From JANXLS01 sp035308565 (lineage in GTDB: Bacteria; Planctomycetota; SZUA-567; H5-PLA8), in contig DATGGK010000074.1 of the NCBI GenBank assembly GCA_035308565.1, forward strand, positions 1-64,000: 64,000 nucleotides of DNA. The letters are read 5' to 3'. The notes below the pieces were generated by a model. That model worked only from the letters and a program-made list of their open reading frames with translations. It was not told where the DNA came from and searched no databases. A program made the position numbers and the translations under genes. Of this stretch, positions 43,059 to 51,217 are shown piece by piece (position 1 is the first letter of the stretch; every line of letters begins with the position of its first letter).

Positions 43059-45623
43059 TCATTCCAACGCGCGCCAGTTGCCCCTGTAAGCGGATACGTC
43101 GAGTTTTCCCGCCGCGCTGCGAATGCGGAGCGAGCCTTCGCGGTGCGGGGAAAGCGGGCGCGCGGAGAGTGCCTCGAAATCGACGCCGGAAATGGCTTCG
43201 GCGTCGCGATTCGTTCCGGCGGCGACGAGCGTGCTTCCGGCCCGTTGAATTAATTCGGCTGTTTCGCGCGGCCAGTTTCCAAAATCGGCGGGAACCAAGC
43301 GCAGGATGGTTGCCTTCCATTGGAAATCTGTTTTGCTCAGCAAGCGCGCAAGGCTTGCATTTGACTTTGCGGCGGCAAAGAGCACGCTGAAGTCCGCGCA
43401 TTCGACGCGCACGCAGAGCGCACTGTTGTTTGCGGCGGGATCGGTCAACGGTGGTCCGTCGTCAGTGAATTCCCAATGCATGCCGCTCAACGCGGCAATT
43501 TCTACTTTCGCGCCCGGCGAAGCATAGGGGATTTTTTTCTGCGACAGAAAGCCTTCCAGCGCGCGGCGCGTTTCGCTCGGAAATTTGCAGCGCGGAAAAA
43601 TCACGCGCTGCACGGCTACGCGCGGCAGCAATTCGAGCGCGCCATCGATGGCGTCTGGATCGTCCCCGGTCAGCACCAGCAGCGCGAGCGAGTGGATGCC
43701 TCTGCGGCGCAGCACTTCCGCAACGCGCAAACCCTGGCCCTTCGCGCCGGCATCGATGAGCGCCGCGCCGCCGGGCGTTTCAAACAGCGCGGAGCGGCCG
43801 CGCTGGAGATCGAAGATCGTGAGTTCCGCTGCGGCGGGATGCGCTCGGAATAGCAAGCTCGACAATAACAACAACGGGCAGCTCGAAACGTATAAAAATA
43901 AGCGCGGCGCGGTCAATGACTCGCGCGCCAGAGGCGCGGGGACGTTCCGCCTTCGGCTGTGCGCGATCCAGAGCGCGCAGAGCATCCCGGCGTATGCCAC
44001 AAGCGCCAGAGCCGAGGGGCGCGGCATGTCGATCGACGCGCCGGGAATCGAGGCGCATTGGCGGTTGATCCATTCAAGCAGGCCATACGCGGCGGACGCG
44101 CCGAAGCCGAGCAATTTTCCAAGCGCTGAAAAAAAATATCCGACCGTGAGCGTCACGAATCCCGCAAGCATGCAGACCGTCAGGAGCGGCAGCGCGAAGA
44201 GATTAACGAGCAGACTGAGCGTCGAAAGACGGCCCATGTGCCACGCCACCGCCGGCGCGGTAGCCAGCCACGCGCAGAGCGAAATGAGCATGGCATTAAC
44301 GGCCCATTCGGAAAGTGCCGTTCGCCACGATGGCGCCTGCTGCTCGGCCGCTGGCGCGAGAAGCAGTTTTGAACCATGCCGCGCGTTCCATGCGGCGAGT
44401 GTCTCTTTGAACATAGGGAAGAGTGTGTGCAGAGAAAGGACGGCGAGAAAGGAGAGTTGGAAGCCGGCATTAAACAATTCCTGCGGCGCATACGACAGAA
44501 TAATGAGCGCGGCTGCGGCGAGTGCGGTGAGCGGGTCGGCTTCGCGCCAGAACGCAGACGCTGCAATGTAGGTGGCGAACATAACGGTCGCGCGAACCGC
44601 GGGCGGCGTAGCGCCCGTGAGCAGACAATAGCCCGCGCACGCGGCAAGCACCCACAGCGCCGATCTACGCCGCGAATAGCCGAAGTAACTCAACAGCCGC
44701 CAGACCAGCGCACACACGAGTTGAATATGCAGGCCGCTGATCGCGAGAAGATGGGCGGTGCCGGACATGGTGAAGGCTTCGCGGTCTGTGACGCTCAAAT
44801 TTTCCCTGCGGCCGAAAACCATCGCGTTCAAAAGCCCGGCTTGTTCCGCGTCGCCGTTAAGCAGCGATTCGGTCCGCGCGGCGAGCGCGCCGCTGGCGCG
44901 GCGAAGCCACGATTTAAGTTCCCACCAGCGTGGCCCGGAAAGCGGCTGAAGCGTCGAAGTTGTCACCGCGCCCATGCGCTGCACGCCTTGGGCCGCGAGA
45001 AACGCGCCGTAGTCGAACGCGTCGGGCAACGTGGGCGCCGGCAGCGGCTCAAGGCGCGCGCGACATTGAATGCGGTCGCCTTCGGCCAATTCACCAGCGG
45101 AAATGTGCGACGGCCCAAGCGGCCCGAGCGGATCGAGCGCGGCCAGTTCGTCCGTCTCGCCGTTGAGCCAGGCGCTGACGCGGACGCGGCCCGCCGCGGG
45201 CGTCCAGACGTTGCCGTCCGAGCTGAGCGCCTCGACGGAGAGCGTCCAGTTTGTGCGCGCGAATTTGCCGGAGGTCAACGCGCTGCTTTTGGCTCGCCAA
45301 TCGGCTTCGAGAATGGTGCCGCGCAACCAGACGAAGCAGGCTCGCTCGGGCGTGAGGTTCGCGACATCGTTGGCGGAGAGCAGGCGCGCTTGAAACGCGT
45401 GAAGCGAGGCGCCGAGCGAAACGGAAAGAACTATTGCGGCGGCGAAGATTAAGCGGCGAAAGAAAAACGATGCGAGAATGCATGCGGCGAGGAATGCGGC
45501 AGCGCTCGTGATTAATAGTGCGCGCTGGGGTTCAAGGAGTTCGTCGATGAAGATGCCGAGGCACACGGCCAGTGCCAGCCAGAAGAGCGGGCGACGCTTG
45601 AAAAAGCCGCTGCCGGAGAACAT
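43059..45623 (-). CDS. comEC: ComEC/Rec2 DNA uptake channel with degenerate MBL domain
   Basis: An 854-aa multi-pass protein. N-terminal helices (about 15-95), an OB-like DUF4131 region, and the Competence domain with HLLAISGLHIQLV and the following helices (about 290-590) identify ComEC, the inner-membrane channel for single-stranded DNA in natural transformation. The C-terminal beta-lactamase-like domain (about 610-850) begins normally (LTIFDLQRGRSALFETPGG). It reads LVLTGDDPDAIDG where active homologues have THPHADHIGG (about residues 652-661). The later GD and HHGS motifs are also absent. The channel part looks intact; nuclease activity is probably lost. The start at 45623 follows GAGGAATCGCTC. 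Confidence 0.9.
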   Translation of the reverse strand: MFSGSGFFKRRPLFWLALAVCLGIFIDELLEPQRALLITSAAAFLAACILASFFFRRLIFAAAIVLSVSLGASLHAFQARLLSANDVANLTPERACFVWLRGTILEADWRAKSSALTSGKFARTNWTLSVEALSSDGNVWTPAAGRVRVSAWLNGETDELAALDPLGPLGPSHISAGELAEGDRIQCRARLEPLPAPTLPDAFDYGAFLAAQGVQRMGAVTTSTLQPLSGPRWWELKSWLRRASGALAARTESLLNGDAEQAGLLNAMVFGRRENLSVTDREAFTMSGTAHLLAISGLHIQLVCALVWRLLSYFGYSRRRSALWVLAACAGYCLLTGATPPAVRATVMFATYIAASAFWREADPLTALAAAALIILSYAPQELFNAGFQLSFLAVLSLHTLFPMFKETLAAWNARHGSKLLLAPAAEQQAPSWRTALSEWAVNAMLISLCAWLATAPAVAWHMGRLSTLSLLVNLFALPLLTVCMLAGFVTLTVGYFFSALGKLLGFGASAAYGLLEWINRQCASIPGASIDMPRPSALALVAYAGMLCALWIAHSRRRNVPAPLARESLTAPRLFLYVSSCPLLLLSSLLFRAHPAAAELTIFDLQRGRSALFETPGGAALIDAGAKGQGLRVAEVLRRRGIHSLALLVLTGDDPDAIDGALELLPRVAVQRVIFPRCKFPSETRRALEGFLSQKKIPYASPGAKVEIAALSGMHWEFTDDGPPLTDPAANNSALCVRVECADFSVLFAAAKSNASLARLLSKTDFQWKATILRLVPADFGNWPRETAELIQRAGSTLVAAGTNRDAEAISGVDFEALSARPLSPHREGSLRIRSAAGKLDVSAYRGNWRALE

Positions 45624-45646
45624 GAGCGATTCCTCGTCGCGAAATT

Positions 45647-45700
45647 CCCGCTCCCTTGCGGTCGCGGCTCGTGGCCGCTTACTGACGTGCGCGGCTCTGG
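45647..45700 (-). repeat. Full-length R4 element, intergenic
   Basis: A 54-bp element nearly identical, in inverse orientation, to the coding copy at 24267-24319. It lies between the stop of the PKD-repeat gene and the start of comEC. Confidence 0.88.
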
Positions 45701-45702
45701 CG

Positions 45703-48700
45703 CTATTCCTTCGGTTGCGGCGGAGCTTCGGGCGTGGGCGGCTGGTCGGGAATGACGGTGACGCCGACTGTGACCGGCGCGCTGGGGAGTGCGTCCGGGC
45801 CGTCTTCGGTGACGGTGAGTTCGAATTTGTACTCGCCGGGCTTGTAGATGCGCAGGCCGACCATCTTGTTTTGCATCGACTTGGGATTGAGCTTCAAATC
45901 TTCGCCGCCGACTTGCTTCCAGAGGTAATGCAGATCGCTGTCTTTGGCCGGCGGGATGCCGCCGTGCATCACCGAGTCGGAGCCGTCGAGGACGATGATC
46001 TTCTTTTTATCATCCACACCGCGGAAAGCGATCTTGGCGGGATTGGTGGCGGAAACTGGAGCGCCGTTGACGGAGATTTGCGGTTTGGCTTTCGGCAGCG
46101 TGCCTTGCGGGACGACGTTGACCTTCACTTGCACGGGTTCAGATTCGACCTTGCCGTTGAAAGCCCTGACTTCGAAGACCATCTTGTCCACGTCTTCCCA
46201 GGTGAATTTCAAAATCGGGCCGCGCTCGGCGAATTCGCGTCCGTTTTTGCTCCATTTGAATTGGAGCGGCAAGCCGTCGGGGTCGGTGGATTTGGAGGCG
46301 TCGATGGCCGCCGGCACGCCGACTTCGGTGGTGACGCTGGTGTTCTCGACGACGACGAGCGGCTGCGCGGGCTTGGCGCGCGCTTTGACGGGAATGACGA
46401 TCGAGGCCGGTTCGCCCCATTCGGCGCCGTCTTCGCTGACGCGCAATTCGAAGGTGTAGGTGCCGTCTTCCGGGACGACAAAAGAGAGCTTGGATTTGGC
46501 TTCGTCGCCGACGTTGAGGCGCACGGGCGGGCCTTTGACCTGCGCCCATTTGTATTTGAGGAATTCCTTAGTCGCTCCGCCGGGCGCTTTGGACGCGGAG
46601 CCGTCGAGTGTGACGGTGTCGCCGGCGGTGGGCGGCGGGATGCCCTCGATTTGAGCGGTGGGCAGCGCGCCGGCTTCGACATTGAACGAGACGAGCGCGG
46701 GCGCGCTCTGCTGTTCGCCATCGCCGACCGTGAGCTTGAATTCATATTCGCCGCGTTTGGACGGTGTGACGACAATCTCCTGCGTGTTGTCGCGCGCAAG
46801 GACCAGTTGCAGGCCCTTGGTCTGTTCCCATTTGTAGCTCAACGGCAAGTTCGCGGGGCTGACGCTTTCCTTGGCGCTCAGCCGCACCTCTTTGCCGGCG
46901 AGCAGCGGCGGCGGCGTGAGGACCGACGCGGCGGCGCTCGGCGGCGCGGCGGCGGCTTTGACTTCGAGCGCAAAGCGTTCGCTGGCGCTCTGTTCGTACT
47001 GGTCGGTGACGGTGAGCGTCAGCACGTACGTGGCCGGCTGCGCCGCGATGAAGCGCAGCCTGGCTGCGTGGCGTTGCGCGTAGGTGAGGCCCAGGTCGGG
47101 GCCGCCTTCGGGCGGAGGCGATTGAGTCCAGGTGAATTGCAGCGGCGTGTTGTCGCAGGACGTGCTGTGCTCAGCGCTGAGTTCGACTTCGGATTTGGCG
47201 GTGACGCTGTGCGGGCCTTCGATCTTTGGAACGGGCTTGGCCTTTGCGACGACCGGTTGCATTACGTCCACTGCGAATTTCGCCGGTTCGCTGTCGGCGA
47301 CGGTGTCGTTGACGACGAGCGTCACGACGATGCGGCCGGGCGCGGTGGCGACGAAGGTCCATTCCTTGGCATTGCGCGGGGGGACCGGTTCCTTGATTTT
47401 CGGACCGCCTTCGGATTCGTCGCGCCACGTGTAGCTCAGCGGCTTGCGATTGGGGCTGTAGGATTGCGCGGCGGAGAGCGTGACTTTGTCGCCGACGTTG
47501 ACGCGCTCCTGGCCGGGCGCGGAGATGACGGCGGTGGGTTTCAACTGGGCGGCGTCTTTCACGCCAATCTGCGTTTCGATGGCGCTGGTCAGACCTTTGG
47601 AATTGGTGGCTTCGAGGCGGAAAATGTAGGTGCCTTTGTAGGGCGGCGCGAAGCGAAATTCGGGCAGCTTGGCGTAGTCCGGCGGGATCACGAGCGTCTT
47701 GCCGGGCGGGGGCGATTCAAGACAGATCCATTTCAATGTCACCTGAAAATTCTGCGGATCGGTGACTCTGGCTTTCAAGCCGATCGGCTCGCCGACGTTG
47801 CAGGTGTACGATTTCTCGACGCCTTCGATCAGCGGCGGCTTGTCGCCGGCCCCAACAGTAATGACCGCCGGCTCGGATTGTGCGCGCTGGCCTTTCTTGT
47901 CCACGACGACCACGGAGACGAAGTATTCGCCTTCCCTTTCAGCGTAGACGCGAATGATCGGGCCGTCGTTGCCGCCGCGGATCACGGGGAATTCGCGGCC
48001 GGGCAATTTGGACCAGAAGTAGGTCAGCGGCGTACCATCGTCGCTGTGGCTTTTCGATGCGTCGAGCTTGACTTCGTCGCCGAGGGAGATCGTGGCCTTC
48101 AACGGCTCGAGGATCGCAACCGGCCCTTTCGGAACATTCGTGTCTCCGCCGCCGGCTGCGCCGACTTGAATGCTCACGGGATCGCTATCGACGAAGGCGC
48201 CGGTTTCCTTCGATTTAATTTGCAGCACGAATTTGTAGGAGCCGTTGTCGGTGGCGATGAAAGACTGAACCGGGTAATTGCCCGGATCGTTGCGCGTCGG
48301 CGAAAATGGTTTGTTCACATCCGGCGTGATGGGACGAATCACAGTGGATTTTTCCAAGTCCAATTGCTTCCAAAAAAATTCGTCATCGGGGGCGGCGGTG
48401 GAGGCGGAGCCGTCGAGCACGATTTTGTCGCCGACGCGGAAAGGCTGCTTGTCGGCGTTTTGGACGACGGCCACGGGCTTGATTTGCGGAGCGGTAGCTG
48501 TTGCGTCGAATTTTTTCGCCGGCGGCAATGTCTTGGGATCCGGATTTTCAACCGGGTCAATTTCAATCGGCTTCGGCGACGCGACGACAACTTCAACGCT
48601 GGCCGGACCGCCCCACAATTTTCCGTCGAATACTTTCAACTCGAAGACATATTTGCCGGGCTTTTTCGGAATAAATTCGAATTGGCGCGAGCGAAGTTGT

Positions 48701-49209
48701 TCGGGCGAGAGTGCGAAATCCGCCGGCGCACTTTTTATCGACCACTCATATTGCGTGATGACACGATTGTCGTAAGCCTTGCTGTCCACGCCGCTGACCA
48801 CGACTTTTTGATCGACTGAGACCGATTGCGGTTTGCCGGGGTTGGGGTCGGGATAGAGCGGCGCGGGCAAGATTTCCTGTACGAAGCGCTTCGAGCTCTT
48901 GTTGTTCTTTTCGTTGCGAACGGTGACTTCAAACTCGTATTTGCCTGGAACCTTTGGCACAAAGTACGTTTCGCTCACCCATTTATTGCTGCCTTTGTCA
49001 AAGGTGCGGGCGTGCGGATCGGCGATCGTGACTGGCGGACCTTCAACCTGTTTCCAGTCAAAAAACAGCTCGCCGCCTTCGGGGTCCGCGGCGCGGATAT
49101 AAAGACGCACACGCCCCTCGTTCGGCGGGTCGTCGGCGCCGAAGCCGCGCATGGCCAGCAATACCAGACTGGCCAGCATCAGCGCTTTGATTGCCCTGCA
49201 AGCGGTCAT
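45703..49209 (-). CDS. Secreted PKD/Ig-like repeat protein
   Basis: A 1168-aa protein built of about ten to eleven PKD-like modules of roughly 95 residues. Each has a core such as LDASKSHSDDGTPLTYFWSK, LSAAQSYSPNRKPLSYTW or IDASKSTDPDGLPLQFKWSK, followed by a GEYFVSVVV-type strand. The N-terminus (MTACRAIKALMLASLVLLAM) is a signal peptide, cut near GFG-ADD. The start at ATG 49209 lies nine bases after GGAG. A GTG at 49218 overlapping the preceding TGA is possible. The first module is closely related to the neighbouring 120-aa protein, and the two genes overlap or nearly touch. The C-terminus is Pro-rich (PPTPEAPPQPKE). Likely an extracellular structural or adhesion protein. Confidence 0.85.
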   Translation of the reverse strand: MTACRAIKALMLASLVLLAMRGFGADDPPNEGRVRLYIRAADPEGGELFFDWKQVEGPPVTIADPHARTFDKGSNKWVSETYFVPKVPGKYEFEVTVRNEKNNKSSKRFVQEILPAPLYPDPNPGKPQSVSVDQKVVVSGVDSKAYDNRVITQYEWSIKSAPADFALSPEQLRSRQFEFIPKKPGKYVFELKVFDGKLWGGPASVEVVVASPKPIEIDPVENPDPKTLPPAKKFDATATAPQIKPVAVVQNADKQPFRVGDKIVLDGSASTAAPDDEFFWKQLDLEKSTVIRPITPDVNKPFSPTRNDPGNYPVQSFIATDNGSYKFVLQIKSKETGAFVDSDPVSIQVGAAGGGDTNVPKGPVAILEPLKATISLGDEVKLDASKSHSDDGTPLTYFWSKLPGREFPVIRGGNDGPIIRVYAEREGEYFVSVVVVDKKGQRAQSEPAVITVGAGDKPPLIEGVEKSYTCNVGEPIGLKARVTDPQNFQVTLKWICLESPPPGKTLVIPPDYAKLPEFRFAPPYKGTYIFRLEATNSKGLTSAIETQIGVKDAAQLKPTAVISAPGQERVNVGDKVTLSAAQSYSPNRKPLSYTWRDESEGGPKIKEPVPPRNAKEWTFVATAPGRIVVTLVVNDTVADSEPAKFAVDVMQPVVAKAKPVPKIEGPHSVTAKSEVELSAEHSTSCDNTPLQFTWTQSPPPEGGPDLGLTYAQRHAARLRFIAAQPATYVLTLTVTDQYEQSASERFALEVKAAAAPPSAAASVLTPPPLLAGKEVRLSAKESVSPANLPLSYKWEQTKGLQLVLARDNTQEIVVTPSKRGEYEFKLTVGDGEQQSAPALVSFNVEAGALPTAQIEGIPPPTAGDTVTLDGSASKAPGGATKEFLKYKWAQVKGPPVRLNVGDEAKSKLSFVVPEDGTYTFELRVSEDGAEWGEPASIVIPVKARAKPAQPLVVVENTSVTTEVGVPAAIDASKSTDPDGLPLQFKWSKNGREFAERGPILKFTWEDVDKMVFEVRAFNGKVESEPVQVKVNVVPQGTLPKAKPQISVNGAPVSATNPAKIAFRGVDDKKKIIVLDGSDSVMHGGIPPAKDSDLHYLWKQVGGEDLKLNPKSMQNKMVGLRIYKPGEYKFELTVTEDGPDALPSAPVTVGVTVIPDQPPTPEAPPQPKE

Positions 49210-49214
49210 AGTCG

Positions 49215-49577
49215 TCACTCCGTGCCGCCTTTTTTGGCTTCCAACACGAATGTCTTTTGCGACTCCACGCCGTCTTCGTTCTTCACCGACACACGAAAGG
49301 TGTACGTTCCGGGCTTCGAGGGCACAAAGTACGGCTCGCTGATCCATTTCCTGGTATTATCGTCATAAACGGCGGCGGTCGCATCGATTAATTTTGCTTC
49401 CGGCCCGTCAACCTGGACCCATTTGAAGGTTAATTTTCCCCCGTACGGATCGCTGGCGCGCACATGCAGGCGAATCCGCCCATCGCTTGGAGCGTCGGCA
49501 GCAAACGCACCCGCGCTGGCCGTCAGCACGAACAGCAGCGCAAAGCCCCTTAACCGGTTCTTTATGTATACAGCCAT
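49215..49577 (-). CDS. Secreted single-PKD-module protein
   Basis: A 120-aa protein with signal peptide IKNRLRGFALLFVLTASAGA-FAADAP, followed by one module (RIRLHVRASDPYGGKLTFKW ... SEPYFVPSKPGTYTFRVSV). This module is clearly paralogous to the first module of the downstream 1168-aa protein (VRLYIRAADPEGGELFFDW ... SETYFVPKVPGKYEFEV). The start at 49577 is preferred; an ATG at 49598 would add seven residues. The stop touches the next start, so both are probably co-translated. It may be a partner or a split-off copy of the larger protein. Confidence 0.75.
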   Translation of the reverse strand: MAVYIKNRLRGFALLFVLTASAGAFAADAPSDGRIRLHVRASDPYGGKLTFKWVQVDGPEAKLIDATAAVYDDNTRKWISEPYFVPSKPGTYTFRVSVKNEDGVESQKTFVLEAKKGGTE

Positions 49578-49655
49578 ATCGATTTTTCCGCACAACATTT
49601 TACAAAACCAGAGACACCTTCAAGGTCCGTGGTCCAAGGGCAAAAATCGCCCAAA

Positions 49656-50183
49656 TCAGGTTTTTTCGCCCAATCCCAGCAAGCCTCCCAATTCCGCCGA
49701 CAAGCCTTGAATCTCGTCGGCGCTTAAATCCGGTTCGACAACCGCGTGCTCAGCCCCGCCGCCCTTCTCGCGGTAAAACTGCACGCGCTGTCCTTCCGCG
49801 CTCTTCTTATCGCCGGCCACGAGCATCTTTTTGCGCGCCAGCATCAGCGCCAAAATGTAGCGGAACGCGATTTTTTGAGCGCCGCTTTCGCCATCCAGCC
49901 GCTTAAAAAACTCCAGCACATTCTCCAAGTCGAACGCCGGTGCCCCGGAGCGCCGGCTTCCAGCCGGCTGGCCCTCGCTGCGAGAGCCGGCCGTGGTCTT
50001 CCAAAAATAGAAGACGTTCTCTGGCCGCCGATTCTGAAAACACTCCGCGCAAAAATCTTTGCGCAGCAGTTGATCCTGCTCCTGAAACAGCGCCGAGAAA
50101 ACCGGCTGCTCGACGTCAAACGCGCTGCCGCAGCCGCTGCACTGCCCGCCGGATTTGCTGATCTTCCATTCGTCTTCCAACAC
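49656..50183 (-). CDS. Zinc-ribbon protein with repeat-encoded insert
   Basis: A 175-aa soluble protein. Two Cys pairs (CSGCGSAFD at 15-23 and CAECF at 45-49) form a treble-clef or ribbon-like site. FYFWKTT is followed by a segment encoded by an R2 palindrome (QPAGSRRSGAP, about 73-84), after which FDLENVLEFFKRL and RYILALMLARKKML continue as amphipathic helices. The C-terminus is acidic and Leu/Gly-rich. I infer a small conserved regulatory or adaptor protein; no catalytic motif is seen. The start at 50183 lies after an unremarkable leader. Confidence 0.75.
   Translation of the reverse strand: MLEDEWKISKSGGQCSGCGSAFDVEQPVFSALFQEQDQLLRKDFCAECFQNRRPENVFYFWKTTAGSRSEGQPAGSRRSGAPAFDLENVLEFFKRLDGESGAQKIAFRYILALMLARKKMLVAGDKKSAEGQRVQFYREKGGGAEHAVVEPDLSADEIQGLSAELGGLLGLGEKT
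49945..49972 (-). repeat. R2 palindrome in zinc-ribbon gene
   Basis: GGAGCGCCGGCTTCCAGCCG core, translated on the minus strand as PAGSRRSGAP. Confidence 0.88.
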
Positions 50184-50299
50184 GGCAAACCCTCGATTCC
50201 TCCGGCATTGTAGTTTAGGACTTATGCCGGAGCGATTATCATTGCCATTTTCGGAAAATCAAGTTGGAACGACGGTTGGCAATGGAACAGCGACGAGTC

Positions 50300-50430
50300 G
50301 CGGGGCGGTTGGAGGCGGGCAGCGGATTTGATTTTCTGGGCTATCGCTTCAACCGTGACAGGCCCCAAAAGAAGACGTTACGCAACATCGTCGAGACGAT
50401 CGACAGACGCCGTCAATCGCCATTCCCCCG
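50300..50430 (+). pseudogene. Group II intron reverse transcriptase remnant
   Basis: In one frame the sequence reads GFDFLGYRFNRDRP, then KKTLRNIVETIDRRR. This resembles the end of the reverse transcriptase domain (xFDFLGFxF) and the start of the maturase thumb region in group II intron proteins. No upstream RT motifs (YADD) and no downstream domain are present. It is about 40 codons long and runs into the end of the antisense CD225-like gene, so it is a fragment. Confidence 0.45.
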
Positions 50431-51117
50431 GCCGCCAAACAAATTGAAAATTTTAAGCCCGTGAAGCGCGACATAAACGCCCAACACCACGATATTCGTC
50501 AACAGCGCCACCGCAAAAACGATTGCCCCAATCGTCAGATAGCGCTTCGTATCCGCCGACGCGCGCTCCGCGTCGTCGTAATGTTCCTCGCTGTAAAACG
50601 CCTTGACCTTGCCCGATTCAAGCAGCGCCAAAATTCCCAGAATCAAGCTGAACATGTAAAAACACGAACACCACGTCGTCAAACACCCGCAGCCGCCCGC
50701 CGACAGCACCGACGCCACAATCAGCGCGATGCACTGATTATTGAAATTCTTCGGCATCTCCGGCGCAGGCTCGTCTTTTTTCTTCTCCTTCTTTTTCCCT
50801 TCCTTCCGCACCTCGAATTCCTCTTCCGGCGTCAGCGGCGGAGGGCCCTGCGAGATATCCTTCCTTTCGTGCTCGGGCTGCAATTCGAATTCATCCGCGC
50901 CCCCGCCTCCCGTGGGCGGCGTTGCCGGCATCGTTGGCCCCGGATCCGACGGCGTCTGCCCACTCGGTTGCGGCGGCGTGGGAACGGTCGGCGGTCCTTC
51001 CAGTTCCAGCGACGGAGATTCCGACGCCGGCTTGATCGCGTCGGTCAACGGCGCCCCGCACTGCACGCACTTCACCGCCCCTTCTGGATTCGCCGCCAGA
51101 CAGCTTCTGCAATACAT
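50413..51117 (-). CDS. Zinc-ribbon protein with CD225/dispanin-like membrane domain
   Basis: A 234-aa protein. It starts with a double zinc knuckle (MYCRSCLAANPEGAVKCVQCG). Residues 30-120 are a Pro-rich linker ending in a charged KKKEKKKDE stretch. The C-terminal part has two hydrophobic segments (about 127-165 and 193-220) separated by a loop KVKAFYSEEHYDDAERASAD. This spacing and the A-x-x-AS loop resemble CD225/dispanin domains. Cys-rich GCGCLTTWCSC in the first segment could be acylated. The zinc ribbon is likely cytoplasmic. Function unknown. The 3' end overlaps an RT remnant on the other strand. Confidence 0.75.
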   Translation of the reverse strand: MYCRSCLAANPEGAVKCVQCGAPLTDAIKPASESPSLELEGPPTVPTPPQPSGQTPSDPGPTMPATPPTGGGGADEFELQPEHERKDISQGPPPLTPEEEFEVRKEGKKKEKKKDEPAPEMPKNFNNQCIALIVASVLSAGGCGCLTTWCSCFYMFSLILGILALLESGKVKAFYSEEHYDDAERASADTKRYLTIGAIVFAVALLTNIVVLGVYVALHGLKIFNLFGGRGNGD

Positions 51118-51171
51118 GATTCCCCTCGCGCCTCGTTCCCAGCTCTTGACCTCTTGATCCTTGAACGCTTA

Positions 51172-51212
51172 AAACCTTGAATTTTGCATTTTTCATTTTG
51201 AATTTTGAATTC
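51172..51212. repeat. Heptad tract (AATTTTG/CATTTTG)
   Basis: Tandem TTTTGAA/TTTTGCA units between the PQQ-propeller and CD225-like genes. Confidence 0.75.
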
Positions 51213-51217
51213 GCCGT

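Noticed and set aside
45478..48819. A 1113-codon open frame on the plus strand opposite the PKD-repeat protein
   Set aside because: Its composition (Phe/Asp/Gly/Arg-rich, repetitive) mirrors the PKD codons, and it crosses the comEC start and the intergenic region. No supporting features.
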